Below are positions 43,447 to 54,520 of a stretch of 64,000 nucleotides of DNA, in pieces. This DNA comes from Hippophae tibetana (Eukaryota > Streptophyta > Magnoliopsida > Rosales > Elaeagnaceae), in NCBI GenBank assembly GCA_037013495.1, contig CM072805.1, forward strand, positions 21,726,669 through 21,790,668, written 5' to 3'. Under the pieces are notes generated by a model that searched no databases, was not told the DNA's origin, and was given only the letters and a program-made list of their open reading frames with translations. The position numbers and the translations under genes are program-made. Position 1 is the stretch's first letter. Every line of letters begins with the position of its first letter.

Positions 43447-45802
43447 ATAACACGGGACACAAGTAAAGATGTAAATTGAGTTATATATTTCATCTCATAT
43501 ATCATATCTGTTTTTATTGAAATTATGTTATAATATTTTTTTATTTTATTTAAATACTATTTCAAATCTCATACCATTTAAATTATAGTCATAATGTGTT
43601 TAACTTTAAACATAAATTATATCATTTTTCTTATTAAACTTTCACTCTATAAATAAACATGTATCATTATTTTCAATTTATTTTGTATTTTTATTTGTCT
43701 TATAGAGACTCATTTGTTTAAAATGAGATATTCCAATTAATATAATCTCATATCATGAAAAATTAAGTGAAAGATGTGATAGGTTATATCTTGTTAAAAG
43801 TTGTTGGTCACTAACTTTTCTAAAAGGTTAAGTGAGTGAGTGAATGGTTAATATTTGTTTATACATTCAATTACTCCTTACAAATGTTGACATTATACAC
43901 CATAAATGCGAGATACTTGTAATTTAACAATTTGGATTATTGGGTCTTAAAAATAAGATTTTCGACTTTGATATCATCTTTATACCGCTAAGTCATAATA
44001 ATGTGAATAGATAAAAAATTGAGAAGCCATTATAACCCGATAATAAATTATCAAATATGTCATAAGTTGCGAACACAAATCAATTTATATATTTATATAT
44101 ATATCATGTGTGTTTAATGGAAAAGTTTTGGTGAAGATGGAATCTTTGGAGCAACTTTATCCAATGGTGGCATGTTTTAAAGACTATTTTCTTCAATCAA
44201 GCTCTAGTATCCGAAATATGGGTGATAATTTATCATAACACGGGACACAAATAAAGATGTAAATTGAGTTATATATTTCATCTCATATATCATGTCTGTT
44301 TTTATTGAACTTATGTTATAATATTTTTTTATTTTATTTAAATACTATTTCAAATCTCATACCATTTAAATTATAGTCATAATGTGTTTAACTTTAAACA
44401 TAAATTATATCATTTTTCTTATTAAATTTTCACTCTATAAATAAACATGTATCATTATTTTCAATTTATTTTGTATTTTTCTTTGTCTTATAGAGACTCA
44501 TTTGTTTAAAATGAGATATTCAAATTAATATAATCTCATATCATGAAAAATTAAGTGAAAGATGTGATAGGTTATATCTTGTTAAAAGTTGTTGGTCACT
44601 AACTTTTCTAAAAGGTTAAGTCACTGAGTCAATGGTTAATATTTTTTTATACATTCAATTACTACTTACAAATGTTGGCATTATACACCATAAATGCTGG
44701 ATACTTGTAATTTAACAATTAGGATTATTGGGTCTTAAAAATAAGATTTTCAACTTTGATATCATCTTTATACCTATAAGTCATAATAATGTGAATATAT
44801 AAACAATGGACAAACCACTATAACCCGATAATAAATTGTCAAATACGTCATAAGTTGCGAACACAAATCAATATATATATATATATCATATGTGTTTAAT
44901 GGAAAAGTTTTGGTAAAGATGGAATCTTTGGAGCAACTTTATCCAATGGTGGCATGTTTTGAAGACTATTTTCTTCAATCAAGCTCTAGTATCCGAAATA
45001 TGGGTGATAATTTATCATAACACGAGACACATTAAAGATGTAAATTGAGTTATATATATCATCTCATATATCATGTGTGTTTTTATTGAACTTATGTTAT
45101 AATATTTTTTTATTTTATTTAAAAACTATTTCAAATCTCATATCATTTAAATTATAGTCATAATGTGTTTAACTTTAAACATACATTATATCATTTTTCT
45201 TATTAAACTTTCACATTATAAATAACAATGTATCATTATTTTCAATATTTTTTGTATTTTTATTTGTCTTATTAGGCTCATTTGTTAAAAATGAGATATT
45301 CCAATTAATATAATATCATATCATGTAAAATTAAGTGAAAGATGTGAAAGATTATATCTTGTTAAAAGTTGTTGGTCACTAACTTTTCTAAAAGGTTAAG
45401 TCATTGAGTTAATGGTTAATATTATTTTATACATTCAATTACTTCTTACAAATGTTGGCATTATACACCATAAATGCTTGATTCTTGTAATTTAACAATT
45501 AGGATTATTGGGGCTTAAAAATAAGATTTTCAACTTTGATATCATCTTTATACCGCTAAGTCATAATAATGTGAATAGATAAAAAATTGAGAAGCCATAA
45601 TAACCCGATAATTAATTATCAAATACGTCATAAGTTGCGAACACAAATCAATTTATATATTTATATATATATCATGTGTGTTTAATGGAAAAGTTTTGGT
45701 GAAGATGGAATCTTTGGAGCAACTTTATCCAATGGTGGCATGTTTTAAAGACTATTTTCATCAATCAAGCTCTAGTATCCGAAATATGGGTTATAATTTA
45801 TC
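43447..45802 (+). repeat. Trimer higher-order unit C-A-B, left copy (monomers 56-58)
   Basis: The unit is 2356 bp. It shares with the next three monomers the private variants GAAATTATG after TATCTGTTTTTATT, CAAATATGTCATAAG, ATTTTTCTTTGTCTTATAG and AAAAACTATTTC, in the same order. The pair at 43447-48162 is the clearest simple tandem duplication of a multi-monomer unit in the window. Confidence 0.85.
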
Positions 45803-46590
45803 ATAACACGGGACACAAATAAAGATGTAAATTGAGTTATATATTTCATCTCATATATCATATCTGTTTTTATTGAAATTATGTTATAATATTTTTTTAT
45901 TTTATTTAAATACTATTTCAAATCTCATACCATTTAAATTATAGTCATAATGTGTTTAACTTTAAACATAAATTATATCATTTTTCTTATTAAACTTTCA
46001 CTCTATAAATAAACATGTATCATTATTTTCAATTTATTTTGTATTTTTATTTGTCTTATAGAGACTCATTTGTTTAAAATGAGATATTCAAATTAATATA
46101 ATCTCATATCATGAAAAATTAAGTGAAAGATGTGATAGGTTATATCTTGTTAAAAGTTGTTGGTCACTAACTTTTCTAAAAGGTTAAGTGAGTGAGTGAA
46201 TGGTTAATATTTGTTTATACATTCAATTACTCCTTACAAATGTTGACATTATACACCATAAATGCGAGATACTTGTAATTTAACAATTTGGATTATTGGG
46301 TCTTAAAAATAAGATTTTCGACTTTGATATCATCTTTATACCGCTAAGTCATAAGAATGTGAATAGATAAAAAATTGAGAAGCCATTATAACCCGATAAT
46401 AAATTATCAAATATGTCATAAGTTGCGAACACAAATCAATTTATATATTTATATATATATCATGTGTGTTTAATGGAAAAGTTTTGGTGAAGATGGAATC
46501 TTTGGAGCAACTTTATCCAATGGTGGCATGTTTTAAAGACTATTTTCTTCAATCAAGCTCTAGTATCCGAAATATGGGTGATAATTTATC

Positions 46591-47376
46591 ATAACACGGG
46601 ACACAAATAAAGATGTAAATTGAGTTATATATTTCATCTCATATATCATGTCTGTTTTTATTGAACTTATGTTATAATATTTTTTTATTTTATTTAAATA
46701 CTATTTCAAATCTCATACCATTTAAATTATAGTCATAATGTGTTTAACTTTAAACATAAATTATATCATTTTTCTTATTAAATTTTCACTCTATAAATAA
46801 ACATGTATCATTATTTTCAATTTATTTTGTATTTTTCTTTGTCTTATAGAGACTCATTTGTTTAAAATGAGATATTCAAATTAATATAATCTCATATCAT
46901 GAAAAATTAAGTGAAAGATGTGATAGGTTATATCTTGTTAAAAGTTGTTGGTCACTAACTTTTCTAAAAGGTTAAGTCACTGAGTCAATGGTTAATATTT
47001 TTTTATACATTCAATTACTACTTACAAATGTTGGCATTATACACCATAAATGCTGGATACTTGTAATTTAACAATTAGGATTATTGGGTCTTAAAAATAA
47101 GATTTTCAACTTTGATATCATCTTTATACCTATAAGTCATAATAATGTGAATATATAAACAATTGACAAACCACTATAACCCGATAATAAATTGTCAAAT
47201 ACGTCATAAGTTGCGAACACAAATCAATATATATATATATATATATCATATGTGTTTAATGGAAAAGTTTTGGTAAAGATGGAATCTTTGGAGCAACTTT
47301 ATCCAATGGTGGCATGTTTTGAAGACTATTTTCTCCAATCAAGCTCTAGTATCCGAAATATGGGTGATAATTTATC
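46591..47376 (+). repeat. Reference monomer (number 60, type A) showing monomer anatomy
   Basis: This monomer is used to define the parts. The leader is 46591-46680 and a T-rich stretch is 46681-46700. A palindrome, GTTTAACTTTAAAC, lies at 46742-46755. A hairpin-like CTCATTT/AAATGAG pair lies at 46853-46871. The near-invariant core, containing GTTAAAAGTTGTTGGTCACT, is 46917-46976. The diagnostic 3' half follows, with inverted arms TTGACAA (47163-47169) and TTGTCAA (47192-47198). The pure TA tract is 47227-47246. The tail with a 33-codon open frame begins at 47279, and its stop overlaps the next leader. The palindrome TGATAATTTATCA is at 47365-47377. Type A diagnostics are CACAAATAAAG in the leader, TGTCTG, TATAGAGACTC, TCACTGAGTCAATGG, GCTGGATACT, a CATATGTG end and GGTAAAGATGG. 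Confidence 0.9.
47163..47198. repeat. Inverted repeat TTGACAA/TTGTCAA with 22-base spacer (example, monomer 60)
   Basis: Seven-base arms are perfect in type A and many other monomers. In B-, C- and E-type monomers the arms read TTGAGAA and TTATCAA, so pairing is broken at two points and not compensated. This argues against a selected stem and for ordinary drift, but the element marks the subfamilies well. Confidence 0.7.
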
Positions 47377-47380
47377 ATAA
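47279..47380 (+). other. Recurrent 33-codon open frame in the monomer tail (example, monomer 60); probably not a gene
   Basis: The frame starts ATGGAATCTTTGGAGCAAC and ends TTATCATAA, with the stop overlapping the next leader. The product would begin MESLEQLYPMVACFEDYF and end in SIRNMGDNLS. It recurs in most monomers. Upstream in-frame extension through the TA tract (Tyr-Ile repeats) happens only when tract length allows, producing open frames of 60-89 codons at for example 573-788, 20295-20510, 29755-30024 and 48735-48956. Variation among copies includes amino-acid changes (GAA to AAA, CAA to CCA), frame-breaking indels (about 26000, 34695 and 56848) and a stop in GGAGTAAC copies (monomers 12, 18 and 22). 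I see no start context, intron or domain. Conservation is best explained by satellite homogenisation. Confidence 0.6.
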
Positions 47381-50300
47381 CACGAGACACATTAAAGATG
47401 TAAATTTAGTTATATATTTCATCTCATATATCATGTGTGTTTTTATTGAACTTATGTTATAATATTTTTTTATTTTATTTAAAAACTATTTCAAATCTCA
47501 TATCATTTAAATTATAGTCATAATGTGTTTAACTTTAAACATACATTATATCATTTTTCTTATTAAACTTTCACATTATAAATAACAATGTATCATTATT
47601 TTCAATATTTTTTGTATTTTTATTTGTCTTATTAGGCTCATTTGTTAAAAATGAGATATTCCAATTAATATAATATCATATCATGTAAAATTAAGTGAAA
47701 GATGTGAAAGATTATATCTTGTTAAAAGTTGTTGGTCACTAACTTTTCTAAAAGGTTAAGTCAGTGAGTTAATGGTTAATATTATTTTATACATTCAATT
47801 ACTTCTTACAAATGTTGGCATTATACACCATAAATGCTTGATTCTTGTAATTTAACAATTAGGATTATTGGGGCTTAAAAATAAGATTTTCAACTTTGAT
47901 ATCATCTTTATACCGCTAAGTCATAATAATGTGAATAGATAAAAAATTGAGAAGCCATAATAACCCGATAATAAATTGTCAAATACGTCATAAGTTGCGA
48001 ACACAAATCAATTTATATATTTATATATATATCATGTGTGTTTAATGGAAAAGTTTTGGTGAAGATGGAATCTTTGGAGCAACTTTATCCAATGGTGGCA
48101 TGTTTTAAAGACTATTTTCTTCAATCAAGCTCTAGTATCCGAAATATGGGTGATAATTTATCATAACACGGGACACAAATAAAGATGTAAATTGAGTTAT
48201 ATATTTCATCTCATATATCATGTCTGTTTTTATTGAACTTATGTTATAATATTTTTTTATTTTATTTAAATACTATTTCAAATCTCATACCATTTAAATT
48301 ATAGTCATAATGTGTTTAACTTTAAACATAAATTATATCATTTTTCTTATTAAATTTTCACTCTATAAATAAACCTGTATCATTATTTTCAATTTATTTT
48401 GTATTTTTATTTGTCTTATAGAGACTCATTTGTTTAAAATGAGATATTCAAATTAATATAATCTCTTATCATGAAAAATTAAGTGAAAGATGTGATAGGT
48501 TATATCTTGTTAAAAGTTGTTGGTCACTAACTTTTCTAAAAGGTTAAGTCACTGAGTCAATGGTTAATATTTTTTTATACATTCAATTACTACTTACAAA
48601 TGTTGGCATTATACACCATAAATGCTGGATACTTGTAATTTAACAATTAGGATTATTGGGTCTTAAAAATAAGATTTTCAACTTTGATATCATCTTTATA
48701 CCTATAAGTCATAATAATGTGAATATATAAACAATTGACAAACCACTATAACCCGATAATAAATTGTCAAATACGTCATAAGTTGCGAACACAAATCAAT
48801 ATATATATATATATATATATATCATATGTGTTTAATGGAAAAGTTTTGGTAAAGATGGAATCTTTGGAGCAACTTTATCCAATGGTGGCATGTTTTGAAG
48901 ACTATTTTCTTCAATCAAGCTCTAGTATCCGAAATATGGGTGATAATTTATCATAACACGAGACACATTAAAGATGTAAATTTAGTTATATATTTCATCT
49001 CATATATCATGTGTGTTTTTATTGAACTTATGTTATAATATTTTTTTATTTTATTTAAAAACTATTTCAAATCTCATATCATTTAAATTATAGTCATAAT
49101 GTGTTTAACTTTAAACATACATTATATCATTTTTCTTATTAAACTTTCACATTATAAATAACAATGTATCATTATTTTCATCATTTTTTGTATTTTTATT
49201 TGTCTTATTAGGCTCATTTGTTAAAAATGAGATATTCCAATTAATATAATATCATATCATGTAAAATTAAGTGAAAGATGTGAAAGATTATATCTTGTTA
49301 AAAGTTGTTGGTCACTAACTTTTCTAAAAGGTTAAGTCAGTGAGTTAATGGTTAATATTTGTTTATACATTCAATTACTTCTTACAAATGTTGGCATTAT
49401 ACACCATAAATGCTTGATTCTTGTAATTTAACAATTAGGATTATTGGGGCTTAAAAATAAGATTTTCAACTTTGATATCATCTTTATACCGCTAAGTCAT
49501 AATAATGTGAATAGAAAAAAAATTGAGAAGCCATAATAACCCGATAATAAATTATCAAATACGTCATAAGTTGCGAACACAAATCAATTTATATATTTAT
49601 ATATATATCATGTGTGTTTAATGGAAAAGTTTTGGTGAAGATGGAATCTTTGGAGCAACTTTATCCAATGGTGGCATGTTTTAAAGACTATTTTCTTCAA
49701 TCAAGCTCTAGTATCCGAAATATGGGTGATAATTTATCATAACACGGGACACAAATAAAGATGTAAATTGAGTTATATATTTCATCTCATATATCATGTC
49801 TGTTTTTATTGAACTTATGTTATAATATTTTTTTATTTTATTTAAATACTATTTCAAATCTCATACCATTTAAATTATAGTCATAATGTGTTTAACTTTA
49901 AACATAAATTATATCATTTTTCTTATTAAATTTTCACTCTATAAATAAACCTGTATCATTATTTTCAATTTATTTTTTATTTTTATTTGTCTTATAGAGA
50001 CTCATTTGTTTAAAATGAGATATTCAAATTAATATAATCTCATATCATGAAAAATTAAGTGAAAGATGTGATAGGTTATATCTTGTTAAAAGTTGTTGGT
50101 CACTAACTTTTCTAAAAGGTTAAGTCACTGAGTCAATGGTTAATATTTTTTTATACATTCAATTACTACTTACAAATGTTGGCATTATACACCATAAATG
50201 CTGGATACTTGTAATTTAACAATTAGGATTATTGGGTCATAAAAATAAGATTTTCAACTTTGATATCATCTTTATACCTATAAGTCATAATAATGTTAAT

Positions 50301-53300
50301 ATATAAACAATTGACAAACCACTATAACCCGATAATAAATTGTCAAATACGTCATAAGTTGCGAACACAAATCAATATATATATATATATATATATATAT
50401 CATATGTGTTTAATGGAAAAGTTTTGGTAAAGATGGAATCTTTGGAGCAACTTTATCCAATGGTGGCATGTTTTGAAGACTATTTTTTTCAATCAAGCTC
50501 TAGTATCCGAAATATGGGTGATAATTTATCATAACACGAGACACATTAAAGATGTAAATTGAGTTATATATTTCATCTCATATATCATGTGTGTTTTTAT
50601 TGAACTTATGTTATAATATTTTTTTATTTTATTTAAATACTATTTCAAATCTCATATCATTTAAATTATAGTCATAATGTGTTTAACTTTAAACATACAT
50701 TATATCATTTTTCTTATTAAACTTTCACATTATAAATAACAATGTATCATTATTTTCAATATTTTTTGTATTTTGATTTGTCTTATTAGGCTCATTTGTT
50801 AAAAATGAGATATTCCAATTAATATAATCTCATATAATGTAAAATTAAGTGAAAGATGTGAAAGATTATATCTTGTTAAAAGTTGTTGGTCACTAACTTT
50901 TCTAAAAGGTTAAGTGAGTGAGTTAATGGTTAATATTATTTTATACATGCAATTACTTCTTACAAATGTTGGCATTATACACCATAAATGCTTGATTCTT
51001 GTAATTTAACAATTAGGATTATTGGGGCTTAAAAATAAGATTTTCAACTTTGATATCATCTTTATACCTCTAAGTCATAATAATGTGAATAGATAAAAAA
51101 TTGAGAAGCCATTATAACCCGATAATAAATTGTCAAATACGTCATAAGTTACGAACACAAATCAACTTATATATATATATATATATCATGTGTGTTTAAT
51201 GGAAAAGTTTCGGTGAAGATGGAATCTTTGGAGCAACTTTATCCAATGGTGGCATGTTTTGAAGACTATTTTCTTCAATCAAGCTCTAGTATCCGAAATA
51301 TGGGTGATAATTTATCATAACACGGGACACAATAAAGATGTAAATTGAGTTACATATTTCATCTCATATATCATGTGTGTTTTTAATGAACTTATGTTAT
51401 AATATATTTTTTAATTTATTTAAATACTATTTCATTTCTCATACCATTTTAATTATAGTCATAATGTGTTTAACTTTAAACATAAATTATATCATTTTTC
51501 TTATTAAACTTTCACTCTATAAATAACCATGTATCATAATTTTCAATTTATTTTGTATTTTTATTTGTTATATATAAACTCATTTGTTAAAAATGAGATA
51601 TTCCAATTAATATAATCTCATATCATGAAAAATTAAGTGAAAGATGTGATAGGTTATATCTTGTTAAAAGTTGTTGGTCACTAACCTTTCTAAAAGGTTA
51701 AGTGAGTGAGTGAATGGTTAATATTTGTTTATACATTCAATTACTCCTTACAAATGTTGACATTATACACCATAAATGCCAGATACTTGTAATTTAACAA
51801 TTTGGATTATTGGGTCTTAAAAATAAGATTTTCGACTTTGATATCATCTTTATACCGCTAAGTCATAATAATGTGAATAGATAAAAAATTGAGAAGCCAT
51901 TATAACCCGATAATAAATTATCAAATACGTCATAAGTTGCGAACACAAATCAATTTATATATTTATATATATATCATGTGTGTTTAATGGAAAAGTTTTG
52001 GTGAAGATGGAATCTTTGGAGCAACTTTATCCAATGGTGGCATGTTTTAAAGACTATTTTCTTCAATCAAGCTCTAGTATCCGAAATATGGGTGATAATT
52101 TATCATAACACGGGACACAAATAAAGATGTAAATTGAGTTATATATTTCATCTCATATATCATGTCTGTTTTTATTGAACTTATGTTATAATATTTTTTT
52201 ATTTTATTTAAATACTATTTCAAATCTCATACCATTTAAATTGTAGTCATAATGTGTTTAACTTTAAACATAAATTATATCATTTTTCTTATTAAATTTT
52301 CACTCTATAAATAAACATGTATCATTATTTTCAATTTATTTTGTATTTTTCTTTGTCTTATAGAGACTCATTTGTTTAAAATGAGATATTCAAATTAATA
52401 TAATCTCATATCATGAAAAATTAAGTGAAAGATGTGATAGGTTATATCTTGTTAAAAGTTGTTGGTCACTAACGTTTCTAAAAGGTTAAGTCACTGAGTC
52501 AATGGTTAATATTTTTTTATACATTCAATTACTACTTACAAATGTTGGCATTATACACCATAAATGCTGGATACTTGTAATTTAACAATTAGGATTATTG
52601 GGTCATAAAAATAAGATTTTCAACTTTGATATCATCTTTATACCTATAAGTCATAATAATGTGAATATATAAACAATGGACAAACCACTATAACCCGATA
52701 ATAAATTGTCAAATACGTCATAAGTTGCGAACACAAATCAATATATATATATATATCATATGTGTTTAATGGAAAAGTTTTGGTAAAGATGGAATCTTTG
52801 GAGCAACTTTATCCAATGGTGGCATGTTTTGAAGACTATTTTCTTCAATCAAGCTCTAGTATCCGAAATATGGGTGATAATTTATCATAACACGAGACAC
52901 ATTAAAGATGTAAATTTAGTTATATATTTCATCTCATATATCATGTGTGTTTTTATTGAACTTATGTTATAATATTTTTTTATTTTATTTAAAAACTATT
53001 TCAAATCTCATATCATTTAAATTATAGTCATAATGTGTTTAACTTTAAACATACATTATATCATTTTTCTTATTAAACTTTCACATTATAAATAACAATG
53101 TATCATTATTTTCAATATTTTTTGTATTTTTATTTGTCTTATTAGGCTCATTTGTTAAAAATGAGATATTCCAATTAATATAATATCATATCATGTAAAA
53201 TTAAGTGAAAGATGTGAAAGATTATATCTTGTTAAAAGTTGTTGGTCACTAACTTTTCTAAAAGGTTAAGTCAGTGAGTTAATGGTTAATATTATTTTAT

Positions 53301-54306
53301 ACATTCAATTACTTCTTACAAATGTTGGCATTATACACCATAAATGCTTGATTCTTGTAATTTAACAATTAGGATTATTGGGGCTTAAAAATAAGATTTT
53401 CAACTTTGATATCATCTTTATACCGCTAAGTCATAATAATGTGAATAGATAAAAAATTGAGAAGCCATAATAACCCGATAATAAATTATCAAATACGTCA
53501 TAAGTTGCGAACACAAATCAATTTATATATTTATATATATATCATGTGTGTTTAATGGAAAAGTTTTGGTGAAGATGGAATCTTTGGAGCAACTTTATCC
53601 AATGGTGGCATGTTTTAAAGACTATTTTCTTCAATCAAGCTCTAGTATCCGAAATATGGGTGATAATTTATCATAACACGGGACACAAATAAAGATGTAA
53701 ATTGAGTTATATATTTCATCTCATATATCATGTCTGTTTTTATTGAACTTATGTTATAATATTTTTTTATTTTATTTAAATACTATTTCAAATCTCATAC
53801 CATTTAAATTATAGTCATAATGTGTTTAACTTTAAACATAAATTATATCATTTTTCTTATTAAATTTTCACTCTATAAATAAACCTGTATCATTATTTTC
53901 AATTTATTTTGTATTTTTATTTGTCTTATAGAGACTCATTTGTTTAAAATGAGATATTCAAATTAATATAATCTCATATCATGAAAAATTAAGTGAAAGA
54001 TGTGATAGGTTATATCTTGTTAAAAGTTGTTGGTCACTAACTTTTCTAAAAGGTTAAGTCACTGAGTCAATGGTTAATATTTTTTTATACATTCAATTAC
54101 TACTTACAAATGTTGGCATTATACACCATAAATGCTGGATACTTGTAATTTAACAATTAGGATTATTGGGTCATAAAAATAAGATTTTCAACTTTGATAT
54201 CATCTTTATACCTATAAGTCATAATAATGTGAATATATAAACAATTGACAAACCACTATAACCCGATAATAAATTGTCAAATACGTCATAAGTTGCGAAC
54301 ACAAAT

Positions 54307-54308
<2 letters not shown>

Positions 54309-54390
<82 letters not shown>
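54309..54390. repeat. (TA)n microsatellite, 82 bp, monomer 69 (type A), the longest in the window
   Basis: A pure TA run ending in CATATGTG. It makes monomer 69 848 bp, the longest monomer here. Confidence 0.95.
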
Positions 54391-54392
<2 letters not shown>

Positions 54393-54520
54393 TATGTGTT
54401 TAATGGAAAGGTTTTGGTGAAGATGGAATCTTTGGAGCAACTTTATCCAATGTTGGCATGTTTTGAAGACTATTTTCTTCAATCAAGCTCTAGTATCCGA
54501 AATATGGGTGATAATTTATC

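Larger units (their letters stand above)
45803..48162 (+). repeat. Trimer higher-order unit C-A-B, right copy (monomers 59-61)
   Basis: The unit is 2360 bp and directly abuts the left copy. The small length difference is explained largely by the TA tract in monomer 60 compared with monomer 57. It keeps the private variants of the left copy, so the duplication looks recent relative to the rest of the array. The next unit (monomers 62-63) lacks the C member, so the period changes from three monomers to two. Confidence 0.85.
42659..54520 (+). repeat. Block 8: most regular A/B higher-order region, monomers 55-69
   Basis: The type order is 55 (copy of 37), 56 C, 57 A, 58 B, 59 C, 60 A, 61 B, 62 A, 63 B, 64 A, 65 B', 66 hybrid, 67 A, 68 B, 69 A. 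Units 56-58 and 59-61 are a tandemly duplicated trimer. The A/B pairs 60-61, 62-63, 64-65 and 67-68 have a period of about 1.57 kb. Type B has a CGAGACACATTAAAG leader, TTATTAGGCTC, ATGTAAAATTAAG, GAAAGATTATATC, GCTTGATTCT and an interrupted TA tract. Type C has TATCTG, TTAATATTTGTTTATAC, GCGAGATACT and TTTTCGACTTTG. Copies look nearly identical by eye apart from TA length, suggesting recent amplification. Confidence 0.88.

Noticed and set aside
46750-46765. ATTTATGTTTA on the minus strand, a match to the yeast ARS core, in most monomers
   Set aside because: Such a match is expected by chance in sequence this A+T rich, nothing else suggests a yeast, and many copies have changes there.
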